Position numbers and translations under genes: made by a program. A DNA stretch of 64,000 nucleotides, taken from positions 412,501-476,500 of the forward strand of contig CP070233.1 in assembly GCA_017355425.1 (NCBI GenBank). The letters are read 5' to 3'. This document shows positions 56,010-64,000 of this stretch, one piece after another (positions within the stretch are counted from its first letter, which is position 1; each line of letters opens with the position of its first letter). Source of the DNA: Dolichospermum sp. DET69 (GTDB lineage: Bacteria; Cyanobacteriota; Cyanobacteriia; Cyanobacteriales; Nostocaceae). The notes beneath the pieces are model-generated. The model was not told where the DNA came from, did no database searches, and worked only from the letters and a program-made list of their open reading frames with translations.

Positions 56010-56663
56010 ATGAAATACGATACCGATACTCAATTAAACTTAAATTTCTCCCAGCAATCTGAAATTATCTCAAATTTGCAGGTAAAGCAATTCTCTGTTG
56101 CTGACGCGGAACTTATCCTTTATTCTCGCTATTTTTCAGAGACAGAAAGTGATGTAATGTTTCAGAATTTATTGACGGAAGTTAATTGGCGACAAGATCA
56201 GATAAAGTTCTATGGTAAGGAGATCAATATACCCAGACTGACGGCATGGTATGGGGATTCTGGTAAATCCTATACATATTCAAATATTACCATGAGTCCA
56301 ACTCCTTGGACACCTGTTTTATTGACTATTAAACAGAGGATTGAAGAAGTAGAGAAAATATCTTTTAATAGTGTGTTGATTAATCTTTATCGTGATGGTA
56401 AAGACAGTGTTGCATGGCATTCTGATGATGAACCAGAATTAGGGAAAGATCCAATTATTGCTTCTGTGAGTTTTGGGGGTGTCAGAAAATTCCAGCTTCG
56501 ACATAGATTTGATAAAACATTAGATAAAGTGGAATTTAATTTAACTCATGGTAGCTTGTTAATGATGAAAGGGAAAACACAGGAATTTTGGCAACATCAA
56601 ATCCCGAAAACTGCTAAGTCTGTAATGCCGAGAATAAATCTTACTTTTAGAATCATCAAATGA
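56010..56663 (+). CDS. AlkB-like 2-oxoglutarate/Fe(II) dioxygenase
   Basis: A 217-residue AlkB family protein from the ATG at 56010 (MKYDTDTQLNLNFS). A GTG-started frame from 55968 overlaps a decayed palindrome repeat, so it is not used. The catalytic core is present: RLTAWYGDSGKSYTYSN, then FNSVLINLYRDGKDSVAWHS, DDEPELG (HxD iron ligands) and the final His plus RINLTFR of the 2-oxoglutarate site. AlkB proteins demethylate 1-methyladenine and 3-methylcytosine in DNA or RNA. Length is usual for the AlkB/ALKBH2-type group. Confidence 0.9.
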   Translation: MKYDTDTQLNLNFSQQSEIISNLQVKQFSVADAELILYSRYFSETESDVMFQNLLTEVNWRQDQIKFYGKEINIPRLTAWYGDSGKSYTYSNITMSPTPWTPVLLTIKQRIEEVEKISFNSVLINLYRDGKDSVAWHSDDEPELGKDPIIASVSFGGVRKFQLRHRFDKTLDKVEFNLTHGSLLMMKGKTQEFWQHQIPKTAKSVMPRINLTFRIIK

Positions 56664-56705
56664 ATTTGTTTACAGCTATAGATATTAGGGAGAATTTTAA
56701 AACAG

Positions 56706-57572
56706 TTATCCATCATTTTGTAAAACTTTAAATGGTTTATTGTTGATTTCCCATAGAGTAATTTCTAAATATAGTTGAGTTTTGCAGAAGTAAGCTACTT
56801 CATAAGCAAGTCGTAAACTTCTCTCAAGACTATTTGGTTCAACATCAACTGCTTTATTAGTTCCAATAGCTTTGCGTAAACCAATTGATAAAATTTCTAC
56901 CAAATCATGACCACAACAGACTTGCCAATGATCATGATTATTGATTTTTTTGCTATTTAACCCTTGTTGTAAATCTTCATCTTTTAATGCGAAAGCTTGA
57001 GATTTATTTTTGACTTCTTGAATTAGTTTTAGTTCATTAAATTGCCAGTTTTTTTCATCAATAAATTTGCTAAATGTAATACCATTAAAAGTTAGATTTA
57101 ATTTATCAACCTGAGAAATATAACGCAAATAACCAATTGAAATAGCAATTTTCAGTAATACTTCCCTAACATCTTGATTTAAGTGGGAAATTTTTTCTTC
57201 AGAACCAAATTCAGCAACTACTTTTTCCAAAGCAGGAGACTTGATTAACATAGTTTCAAGATCATGAGTATCTGTAGGTAATAAATTAGGACGTTTGTTT
57301 GCTAAATTTTCAAGACGATCAAAATCTGCATCAATAATTGCTAGAACTCCCTGAAAATTTGATTTTTCCAAGATTTCTAAAATTTCAATAGCACACTGCT
57401 TACTAGATGGTTTTCCCGCAGTAATTTCTAAGTGACAAGCTAATTTATTCACAAATCTTTCATAAAAAACTTTGTCGGAACTTCCTTCTACTAATAAGAA
57501 AGATCCTGAATAAGTCTCTCTCAATTGTCTAATTTTGTTAGCAACACGGTCAACTGTTATAAATTCTCTCAC
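56706..57572 (-). CDS. DUF4435 TOPRIM-like effector of a PARIS-like system (AriB-like)
   Basis: A 288-residue DUF4435 protein. The TOPRIM-like acidic sites are visible: FLLVEGSSDKVFYERFV (Glu near residue 29) and GVLAIIDADFDRLENL (the DxD pair, near 79-83), then DTHDLETMLIKSPAL. In PARIS anti-phage defence AriB is a DUF4435 effector nuclease released by AriA when a viral anti-restriction protein is sensed; it cleaves host tRNA. Its first codons overlap the ATPase stop by 4 nt. A lone overlapping TOPRIM/ATPase pair also resembles other OLD-like systems, so 'PARIS-like' is my best reading. Confidence 0.75.
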   Translation of the reverse strand: MREFITVDRVANKIRQLRETYSGSFLLVEGSSDKVFYERFVNKLACHLEITAGKPSSKQCAIEILEILEKSNFQGVLAIIDADFDRLENLANKRPNLLPTDTHDLETMLIKSPALEKVVAEFGSEEKISHLNQDVREVLLKIAISIGYLRYISQVDKLNLTFNGITFSKFIDEKNWQFNELKLIQEVKNKSQAFALKDEDLQQGLNSKKINNHDHWQVCCGHDLVEILSIGLRKAIGTNKAVDVEPNSLERSLRLAYEVAYFCKTQLYLEITLWEINNKPFKVLQNDG

Positions 57573-58900
57573 TTTCCTGTACCTTTCAATTCAACCGTTA
57601 AATCCCAGCGATCTTGTATAATATCTGGTGAATGAGTAGCTATGAGAATATCTACATTAGCAAGCTTTGTAATTTCTTGTAAGTCTTTTAAAAACTGTAT
57701 TTGCCAACCTACATGAAGCGATAATTCAGGTTCATCAATCAAAACTAAGGAATTAGGTTGAACTTTAAATAGTAGTTCATATAAAAGCACTAATTCATGT
57801 TGTTCACCTGATGATAAATCATTTGGTGAAAGTATTTTTGAATCAGACAATGAAGAATTGTAAAGTGTTGTGAAAATGAACCCCTTTTCTTTGCTAAAAT
57901 TTATTTCTTTATAAGAAAATTTATTATTAATAATTCTCTTCAATAAATTAATTTTGATCGCTATTTCATTAAATACATTCAACTTCTTTTCTACATCTTC
58001 AACATATACAGATAAAGCATTTTTTGTACTTTCATCTATGTCTTGTGGTTGAATTTGAAACTCCGAATCTTCATCTTGATCTAAAAGACCTACTTCTATA
58101 AGACGAGAACGAGTTTCTTCAAGTTCTTTAAGTTGATTCCGAAGGTGTTCATCTGTTAAATCTGGTGATGATTGTTGTTTTACAACTCTCATAGGAAAAC
58201 TTCTATCAAGAGATTGAGATATTGTTCCATATTCCTTAAATTTATCTTGCATTAACTTGGCAAGTTCATTAGAATATGCAGATACAGTTGATTCAATTGT
58301 AGGTGTTCTATCATCGAATTTTAAACGGAGATTAGGAACTAAGTTTAGTAACCGTTGCGATTCTATAAGACGAATATGAATATTATTCTTTAATTTTTCA
58401 AGCCATTCTGCTTCTGATTGAAATTTCACGGGTAATAAATCACTAAAACGCTCTAAAACTTCTTCTAAAGAAAGATTTTCTTGAGTAGGAGTATAAAGCC
58501 ATTTTCTAGATGATATTCGTTCTAATCCTGGTATAAGGTCATCCAAAATACGTAAAAGATTTTCTGTATCAGAACGACGTTTTGGCTTAAAATTAATTAT
58601 ATCTACATTGTTATCATGAAAATTAAAAACAAAATTGTTCTCTATCTCTTTTGAGTTATCAGTATTTTTGATAATCTCAATATTACTATCATCATCAAAT
58701 TCAACACAAAATTTACTAAAAGGAATAGTTCGTAACTCCGAGTATCGGGAGTTAAACAATCCATTTAAAATTCTCAACATTGCTGTTTTGCCAAACCCAT
58801 TAGGTCCATGAATGACCGTGATTCTATCATCCATATTTAATGGAATTACATGATCAAAAATTCCAAATAAGCCACTAACTGAAATTTGCTTAATTCGCAT
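57569..58900 (-). CDS. ABC-type AAA ATPase of a PARIS-like system (AriA-like)
   Basis: A 443-residue SMC/ABC-type ATPase (AAA_15/21). Motifs: IKQISVSGLFGIFDHV at the N-terminus, Walker A GPNGFGKTAM near residue 32, the signature LSSGEQHELVLLYELL, Walker B SLVLIDEPELSLHVGWQ and the IATHSPDIIQ His switch. The middle is a helical/coiled arm (about 180-330). The downstream DUF4435 partner with 4-nt overlap gives the AriA-AriB architecture. It would act as the sensor/scaffold ATPase in the cytoplasm. Confidence 0.8.
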   Translation of the reverse strand: MRIKQISVSGLFGIFDHVIPLNMDDRITVIHGPNGFGKTAMLRILNGLFNSRYSELRTIPFSKFCVEFDDDSNIEIIKNTDNSKEIENNFVFNFHDNNVDIINFKPKRRSDTENLLRILDDLIPGLERISSRKWLYTPTQENLSLEEVLERFSDLLPVKFQSEAEWLEKLKNNIHIRLIESQRLLNLVPNLRLKFDDRTPTIESTVSAYSNELAKLMQDKFKEYGTISQSLDRSFPMRVVKQQSSPDLTDEHLRNQLKELEETRSRLIEVGLLDQDEDSEFQIQPQDIDESTKNALSVYVEDVEKKLNVFNEIAIKINLLKRIINNKFSYKEINFSKEKGFIFTTLYNSSLSDSKILSPNDLSSGEQHELVLLYELLFKVQPNSLVLIDEPELSLHVGWQIQFLKDLQEITKLANVDILIATHSPDIIQDRWDLTVELKGTGK

Positions 58901-58938
58901 AATAATTAACTCCTATATTCATAGCGTTACAGTAAACG

Positions 58939-59367
58939 TTAACAGTTTTCTGATTGCAAATTCTTTAATGTTCTTTGCAAAAACTTACCCCATTCTGCTG
59001 CAAGGGGAACTTCTGTAAAAGGAACACAAATTGATTTAGAAGTAGTTAATAAAAACTCTATTTCAATTTTCCGACCTTTTGAAGGGGGATTTTCGATATC
59101 TACAGCATTACCATTTACCAGAAAGCGGATTTCTTGAACATCTAATAAAGAAAAAGTTTCTAGTTCAATAGGTCCTTTAGTTGTGGGTTTTCCCCAAGTA
59201 ATATCATCACCTTTTTGCGCTAATACTGCATAAATATCATATTTAGCTCGTTCAAATTGTTTTGCCCAAATTTGATAAGCTTGGAGTTTCTTAAATTCCT
59301 GTGAACCTTGCCACGCTAACCAGAAAAATGCTACTAACAAAGGCAACCATAAAAGACCACGTTCCAT
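58939..59367 (-). CDS. Hypothetical membrane-anchored protein
   Basis: A 142-residue protein that I cannot name. An N-terminal hydrophobic segment (LLWLPLLVAFFWLAWQGS) is followed by a soluble part with ERAKYDIYAVLAQKGDDITW and GPIELETFSLLDVQEIRFLV. It resembles hypotheticals widespread in cyanobacteria. It lies 38 nt upstream of the AriA-like gene on the same strand, so it could share the transcript. Confidence 0.6.
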   Translation of the reverse strand: MERGLLWLPLLVAFFWLAWQGSQEFKKLQAYQIWAKQFERAKYDIYAVLAQKGDDITWGKPTTKGPIELETFSLLDVQEIRFLVNGNAVDIENPPSKGRKIEIEFLLTTSKSICVPFTEVPLAAEWGKFLQRTLKNLQSENC

Positions 59368-59915
59368 AATAATTCGTAATGCCTCTTTGAGAGGAACTTT
59401 GTTAAGGTATGTCCAAAAATCAACAAGAAGATAGAATTTGCTCTAAAATCTCCCAAATACTATTTTACAATATCTAATATAAATAGGGTTTGCTGAAAAA
59501 GTCTTCTCGTGAAGGCTAGGAGTCAGGAGTCACCGAGTCAGGAGTCACCGAGTCAGGAGGAATAAAGAGGAGGAAGAAGAAGGAAGAAGAAGGAAGAAGA
59601 AGGAAGAGAAGGTTGGACAATTAGTCCTCAAATTTACGCGATTATTTTTGATGAAAATGCAAGGGTTTTAAACATCTATTGTCAATAATCTTGCACTTGT
59701 TTGGTTATAAAACCCTGCAAACCTTTATCTATCAACCCTTTTGCTTTCTTTTTTGCAAACCCTAAATATAGCGATAGCGAAGCACTCCGCAGGAATCCCT
59801 TGAGCAAAGCTACAAAATTCAATTCTCTAACTTCTCGTGAGTATTGTTTGGCTCAACCTTTACGAGTGAAAATCTCTTAAGAATCTCAGTGTCTAAAGAC
59901 GGTGAGATTGTCAAT
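59368..59915. repeat. Intergenic region with STRR and purine-rich repeats
   Basis: GGAGTCAGGAGTCACCGAGT with GAGTCAC-type heptamers at 59519-59560, and AGGAAGAAGAAGGAAGAAGA at 59569-59610. An imperfect dyad, TGCAAGGGTTTTAAACATC, and a CAAGTGCAAG-type complement lie at 59660-59730. No gene is supported. Confidence 0.55.
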
Positions 59916-60611
59916 TTAAACATTGCCGTAAACAGGAATTGCAGCACCACGGACATCAATAGCTGCTTTTGAGGCTAAAAAGCAGATAACTTGGGCGATA
60001 GATTCCGGTTTTACCCATTTATCAGCGTTTTCTGCACCCGCAGTTTCTCTATTTGTGGGGGTATCAATGATACTGGGCAGGATAGTATTAGCAGTAATAT
60101 TAGTATTTTTGGTTTCATCAGCTATCGCTTTTGTTAAGGCTATCACACCAGCCTTAGCCGCAGAATAAGCTGCTAATTTCCCCACAGGTTCTGCACCAGC
60201 GCGAGAACTGACGGTAACAATTCGCCCATAGCCATTTTCTAACATACTTTTGAGGCTATATTTGCAAGTTAAAAAAGTTGTATTTAAGTTTGAATCTATT
60301 TGTTGTTTCCAATCATAAAAGCTGTATTCATGGGTTTTTCCCATAGAAAAACCGCCGACTAAATGAATTAAAACATCCACTTTTGTCATCCGGCTGATCA
60401 GTTTTTCTACTGATGCTTCATCTTCTAAATTAGCAGGAATAAAATTAATTCTGGCAAAATCCGCAGGTGAGATAATTCCCTTGAGACGTTCTACATCTTT
60501 GGGATTGCGATAAGGAATAGTCACCTCTGCACCTTGGGCTATAACTGCTGGTGTTACACCTAAACCCAGTCCCCCTGTGCCACCTGTAAGTAAAACTTGT
60601 TGACCTTTCAT
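59916..60611 (-). CDS. SDR family oxidoreductase
   Basis: A 231-residue short-chain dehydrogenase from the ATG complement at 60609-60611 (MKGQQVLLTGGTGGLG); the longer frame to 60623 adds four residues. The NAD(P) loop is TGGTGGLGLG, and the catalytic Ser/Tyr/Lys are in VTVSSRAGAEPVGKLAAYSA and AKAG (Tyr-x-x-x-Lys). It also has DVLIHLVGGFSMGKTHEY and the C-terminal ITANTILPSIIDTP. Substrate is unknown. Confidence 0.88.
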   Translation of the reverse strand: MKGQQVLLTGGTGGLGLGVTPAVIAQGAEVTIPYRNPKDVERLKGIISPADFARINFIPANLEDEASVEKLISRMTKVDVLIHLVGGFSMGKTHEYSFYDWKQQIDSNLNTTFLTCKYSLKSMLENGYGRIVTVSSRAGAEPVGKLAAYSAAKAGVIALTKAIADETKNTNITANTILPSIIDTPTNRETAGAENADKWVKPESIAQVICFLASKAAIDVRGAAIPVYGNV

Positions 60612-60743
60612 AAAAAGACGCACTCCTTGGATCTTCTTCCTTCAAGATAGCGCGGATTTTTCAGAATCAATTTAATTATTTACTTTCCTGTTGTCTTCCG
60701 TAATAGAGACGCGGAATTTCGCATCTCTAATTGGAGAAACTAT

Positions 60744-61061
60744 TTAAAGCTGTGGTTGTAGATGTTGTACTAACTGTGCGGCTTGCATGACACCTTCAAT
60801 TTTATCGATGGGCTTTCCTTGTTTAAATAGTACCAGAGTTGGTAAGGCGGAAATCCCATATTGACTTGCCAATTCTGTATACTTTTCTGTATCAATCTTG
60901 ACAATCCGTAAACGGTCTTTTAATTGAAGATTAACCTGTTCTAAAATAGGTGTCATCATTTGACAAGGACCACACCAGTCAGCATAAAAATCTACTAACA
61001 CAGGTACATCTGAGCCGGAAAGCATTTCTTCAAAGCTGTTGAATTGTTTTTTGGTTGTCAT
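60744..61061 (-). CDS. trxA: Thioredoxin
   Basis: A 105-residue thioredoxin with the active site DWCGPCQMMTP and cis-Pro in SALPTLVLFKQG. The family reduces protein disulfides, supplied by FTR or NTR. The start codon is followed by MTTKKQFNSFEEMLSG. It follows the odhB-type gene on the same strand with a hairpin repeat between them. Which thioredoxin type it is (m, x, y) is not clear from the sequence alone. Confidence 0.93.
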   Translation of the reverse strand: MTTKKQFNSFEEMLSGSDVPVLVDFYADWCGPCQMMTPILEQVNLQLKDRLRIVKIDTEKYTELASQYGISALPTLVLFKQGKPIDKIEGVMQAAQLVQHLQPQL

Positions 61062-61141
61062 AACACACCAATTTTTAATTAATTGTTTGTTTTAATGTTA
61101 CTTCTTAGAATCTGGAATTTGTATATGTTTATATTTTTTAT

Positions 61142-61174
61142 AGATCCCCGACTTCTCGAAGAAGTCGGGGATCT
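61142..61174. repeat. Perfect hairpin repeat between odhB and trxA
   Basis: AGATCCCCGACTTCT, CGA, AGAAGTCGGGGATCT: a 15-bp perfect stem. The same hairpin with one mismatch is at 19435-19467. No T-run follows in the direction of transcription, so a terminator role is uncertain. Confidence 0.7.
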
Positions 61175-61186
61175 GGGTATTAGTCC

Positions 61187-62479
61187 TTACATAGTCAAAG
61201 AATGAGGATTGGTTTCAATCAACTTAGCAAAGTCTTGCAAGAATCCGGCGGCATCAGCACCGTAAATAATGCGATGATCACAGGTAATAGTAACTTGCAT
61301 TTGTTGACACACACCAAATAATCCGTCGGCTGTGGCTACTACTTGGGGACGAGATGCACCAATGGCTAAAATAGAACCTTGTCCAGGAGGTAAAATGGCA
61401 TCAAAGGTATCTACACCAAACATTCCTAAGTTGGAAAGGGTAAAAGTACCGCTGTTGTATTCTACTGGTTGTAGTTGTTTAGCTCTAGCGCGTTCTACTA
61501 AAGATTTCCAGTTGCGAGATAAAGAGTAGATATCAACTGCATCTGCATTCTGTAAAACTGGTGTAATTAAACCACCATCACCCATGGCTACGGCTACAGC
61601 TACGTTGATGTTAGCGTGATTAACAACTCCCTGATCTGAGTAGCTGGCATTGAGAATGGGGTGTTTTTGTAATGTTACGGCTACTGCTTTGGCTAGTAGC
61701 GCGGTCATTGTTACACCTTTGGACTTAATTTGTTTGTAAAGTTTATCGAGTCCATCTGTGCTAATTGTGTAACTGACACGGAATACAGGTACAGATAGAC
61801 TGGCTACCATGCCCCGGACTACAGCATTTTGTAAGGTCGTGAATGGTACTACTTGACCAGGAACAGCGGTACTAACTACTGGTGCAGGTGCTGGTGCAGT
61901 TACTGGTGCAGCTACTGCTGTAGCTACTGCTGTAGCTACTGGTACAGAGGTAGTAACGGGCTGAACTTTACCGACTGCAACTTCTACATCTTCAGCGACA
62001 ATGCGACCGTAGGGACCACTACCTTGCAGGGTATTTAAATCAACTTTGAGTTCTTTGGCTAATTTGCGGGCGCGGGGTGAAACTACGACTCTGCCGGGTT
62101 GATGGTTAGAACCATTTTGAGATGCGGTGACAGGAGTAGCAACTGCGGCAGCAGCGGTAACTGGTATGGGTGCAGGTGTGGAGGGAGCAGCAGCGCCACC
62201 TGCGTTGGCTAAGGACTTGGCTGTGGCTATTTCTGCTTCTGTTTCGGCGATATAAGCGATCGCTGCACCGACTGGGGCAGTTTCACCAGCGGGAACAATA
62301 ATATAGGCTAGATATCCTTCATAGAAGGTTTCTACATCCATATCAGCCTTATCTGATTCGACAACCACCACCGTTTCGCCTTTCTCCACTTTATCTCCAG
62401 GTGACTTGACCCAGGAGACAATTTTGCCTTCGGTCATGGTGGAACTCAGCGCCGGCATAAATACTTCGTTAATGCTCAT
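61187..62479 (-). CDS. odhB: Dihydrolipoamide acetyltransferase, E2 of pyruvate dehydrogenase
   Basis: A 430-residue E2. The lipoyl domain (residues 1-80) has its lysine in VVVESDKADMDVE. A subunit-binding domain (about 135-172: VVSPRARKLAKELKV, GPYGRIVAEDVE) follows an Ala/Pro/Thr-rich linker. Next, a second flexible linker made of AVATAVAAPVTAPAPAP-type repeats leads to the catalytic domain (about 215-430), with CDHRIIYGADAAGFL, His and Asp near the C-terminus. It transfers acetyl from lipoamide to CoA. E1 and E3 genes are not in the window. In many cyanobacteria this gene is annotated odhB or pdhC. Confidence 0.93.
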   Translation of the reverse strand: MSINEVFMPALSSTMTEGKIVSWVKSPGDKVEKGETVVVVESDKADMDVETFYEGYLAYIIVPAGETAPVGAAIAYIAETEAEIATAKSLANAGGAAAPSTPAPIPVTAAAAVATPVTASQNGSNHQPGRVVVSPRARKLAKELKVDLNTLQGSGPYGRIVAEDVEVAVGKVQPVTTSVPVATAVATAVAAPVTAPAPAPVVSTAVPGQVVPFTTLQNAVVRGMVASLSVPVFRVSYTISTDGLDKLYKQIKSKGVTMTALLAKAVAVTLQKHPILNASYSDQGVVNHANINVAVAVAMGDGGLITPVLQNADAVDIYSLSRNWKSLVERARAKQLQPVEYNSGTFTLSNLGMFGVDTFDAILPPGQGSILAIGASRPQVVATADGLFGVCQQMQVTITCDHRIIYGADAAGFLQDFAKLIETNPHSLTM

Positions 62480-62871
62480 GATATGGTGGTTTCAGAATCA
62501 ATAATATATGGACTTTAATCTATAGAATTTTAACAGTTTTGTCATCAAGTGGGTGATTTTTTAGAAAAATCAGGTCTTATGAGAACTATCTGTTTTTTTT
62601 CCAGAAAACACAACCGCTTACTTCATTGTCGGCGGTTTTGGGGAATTGAATATATTTCTGTGGGAAGATAGTTCTTCCTTGTCAAGTTTACGATAACAAA
62701 TTTAAAATAATTTGTCAACCCTCTTAATTATTAATTTCCCCCCCCCCCCCCAAAGTCAGAGTAGAGGTCAAGCGCAATGCTGATTAGTGTCAACTTACTG
62801 CTTATAGGATAGCTTGGTAAGCGTAAAACTCAGTGGCTAAAGCCGGAGAGATATAAGCGACACGGGCGAAT
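62480..62871. other. Intergenic region with poly-C tract, possible left end of the tnpB element
   Basis: CCCCCCCCCCCC at 62740-62751 on an AT-rich background. A GCAATGCTGATTAGTGTCAA motif at 62775 resembles the beginning of the composite repeats at 18500 and 23866. CGGGCGAATTTATTCGCC (62863-62880) is a dyad that includes the 3' end of the 60-residue gene. No other gene. Confidence 0.4.
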
Positions 62872-63054
62872 TTATTCGCCTTCAATCTTCATTTCTTCTA
62901 TAAGCTTATCAGTAAATTCTCTTAATCGTTCTTGCCAGTTTGGGACGGCCTTTAACTTTGCCTTGACTCCAGGTAACACTTTAAAGCAAACAGGGTCTTT
63001 GTCAAACGGCTGTTTACTTGCGAAACCTAATTTGTTATTTTTTTGAAATGGCAT
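62872..63054 (-). CDS. Small protein divergent from tnpB
   Basis: A 60-residue protein: MPFQKNNKLGFASKQPFDKD, then PVCFKVLPGVKAKLKAVPNW, then QERLREFTDKLIEEMK. The pattern is common as a small hypothetical protein in cyanobacteria, sometimes next to transposon genes. It is transcribed away from tnpB, with start codons 58 nt apart, so the two share a promoter region. Function is unknown. Confidence 0.65.
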   Translation of the reverse strand: MPFQKNNKLGFASKQPFDKDPVCFKVLPGVKAKLKAVPNWQERLREFTDKLIEEMKIEGE

Positions 63055-63112
63055 CGCTATTTACTAAATATGTTGATATACTAACAATATCACAGCATTG
63101 CAGGTCGAAACA

Positions 63113-64000
63113 ATGTCTAAGGCTAAAAAGTTAATGGGGGTCCAACAAGTTTTATTATCCCCAGATAACGAAACAAAAACGGTATTAGAGTATCTTTGTC
63201 AACAATCAGGCAAGATTTATAATAGTGGTGTTTACTTTGCTCGACAGACATTTTTCAAAACTGGAAAGTTGCTAACTAACAAGTTTGATTTGATTTACGA
63301 AAAATCTATCAGTAAATCACTTGTAGCTCAATCAATGCCGTCAGTCCCGATGCAACAAACTTTGATGTCAGTAGCTGAAAGTTTTAAATCTTTTAAAGAA
63401 TTACGCTCTTTGTTTCTCAAAGGTCAATTACATTTTAAACCTAAAGTACCAGATTACTTAACAGGTTCTAAACTTTTCAAGGTCGCTTATCCAAATTCAG
63501 GAGGACAACCCCCAACATTAATTAACGGGCAACTTAGATTTTCTCTAGGATTAACTGTTAGACGATGGTTTGGTATTTCTGATTTTTTCCTAACAATGCC
63601 TTCAAACATTGATTACTCAAAGGTTAAAGAGTTTACTATCCTCCCTAAGAATGAGGCTTTTTATCTGGAAATTTCTTATGAAGTCGAGAGACAAAAGCAT
63701 GATTTAGATATTAGCCAAGCTCTGTCAATTGACTTAGGAACTGCCGATAATTTAGCTGCTTGTGTTGATACTTTGGGTAATTCTTTATTGATTGATGCTC
63801 GTTCGATGAAAGCAATGAATCAGTTATGGAATAAGAAAGTATCAACCCGTAAAGAAAATAAACCAGAAGCTTACTGGGATAATTGGTTAGACAGAGTAAC
63901 CCGTAAACGCAACCATCAAATGAAAGATGGCATTAATAAAGCTGCAAAACTAATTATTGACCATTGCCTAAAGTACAGCATTGGTACATTAGTAATTGGC
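63113..64000 (+). CDS. tnpB: TnpB-family RNA-guided nuclease (IS200/IS605 OrfB), 3' end beyond window
   Basis: The frame is open from ATG 63113 to the last base, 296 codons without a stop. The N-terminal part has KLMGVQQVLLSPDNETKTVL, CQQSGKIYNSGVYFARQTFF and the helical region typical of OrfB. The RuvC-I motif is ALSIDLGTADNLAACVDT with its catalytic Asp. The remaining RuvC and zinc-ribbon parts lie outside the window. TnpB uses an omega-RNA from the element's right end to cut DNA and keep the transposon in place. No tnpA is seen on the left, so the element may be tnpA-less. Confidence 0.88.
   Translation, partial: MSKAKKLMGVQQVLLSPDNETKTVLEYLCQQSGKIYNSGVYFARQTFFKTGKLLTNKFDLIYEKSISKSLVAQSMPSVPMQQTLMSVAESFKSFKELRSLFLKGQLHFKPKVPDYLTGSKLFKVAYPNSGGQPPTLINGQLRFSLGLTVRRWFGISDFFLTMPSNIDYSKVKEFTILPKNEAFYLEISYEVERQKHDLDISQALSIDLGTADNLAACVDTLGNSLLIDARSMKAMNQLWNKKVSTRKENKPEAYWDNWLDRVTRKRNHQMKDGINKAAKLIIDHCLKYSIGTLVIG

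Noticed and set aside
62740-62751. Poly-C tract as a phase-variable switch
   Set aside because: It lies far from any start codon it could control, in the middle of a gap; could also be a sequencing feature.

Overview
This is chromosomal DNA of a filamentous, probably heterocyst-forming cyanobacterium. The evidence is photosystem II genes (psbH, psbN), ndhH, a COP23-type protein, many HIP1 palindromes (GCGATCGC), heptameric short tandem repeats (STRRs) and a complete fraC-fraD-fraE operon for septal cell-cell connections. The sequence is AT-rich and its intergenic regions are crowded with palindromes, MITE-like elements and tandem repeats. No rRNA, tRNA or CRISPR array was seen.

Layout. 0-8 kb: end of a metal ABC-transporter binding protein, an HtrA-like protease, a COP23 protein, a 1336-residue protein with two trypsin-like domains and about 22 TPRs, and a VapBC-type toxin-antitoxin (TA) pair. 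8-15 kb: phosphohexomutase, purN, a 43-bp tandem array, fraE-fraD-fraC and a fused double CobO-like protein. 14.9-19.4 kb: TA genes, some decayed (an orphan antitoxin, a MazF pseudogene beside its intact antitoxin, DUF433/DUF5615, a PIN remnant), around a homologue of the eukaryotic protein TCTP and an Rpn-type nuclease. 19.5-24.3 kb: thiC under a TPP riboswitch, psbH-tatA-pth, a structured RNA resembling the IscB omega-RNA (HEARO) class but without iscB, and psbN. 24.4-39 kb: a hybrid histidine kinase paired with a periplasmic binding protein, purA, rplY, a kinase-like ATPase, a YdcF protein, hisD, a DUF39 protein and two cyanobacterial hypotheticals. 39.3-40.7 kb: a 105-bp unit amplified about 12 times inside MITE-like ends. 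41-46 kb: a secreted DUF4347/LVIVD-propeller/RTX protein, and a GDT1-type manganese exporter behind a yybP-ykoY riboswitch.

46.4-51.9 kb: the arsenosugar genes arsM and arsS, normally neighbours, are separated by an Rpn nuclease and a translationally coupled pair. The pair is a 165-residue protein of unknown family and a TIR protein with a C-type-lectin/SUMF1 domain. The 3' end of the TIR gene has the hallmarks of a variable region written by a diversity-generating retroelement (DGR). No reverse transcriptase or template repeat is in the window. 52-64 kb: EVE protein, ndhH, thiD, an AlkB-like dioxygenase, a PARIS-like ATPase/TOPRIM (AriA/AriB) defence pair, SDR, thioredoxin, the pyruvate dehydrogenase E2 subunit, and a TnpB gene running off the right edge.

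The most interesting items are the TIR-lectin DGR target with its partner, the bacterial TCTP, the PARIS-like pair, the orphan HEARO-like RNA, the 105-bp amplification inside a MITE, and a family of paired intergenic palindromes whose stems covary between copies.
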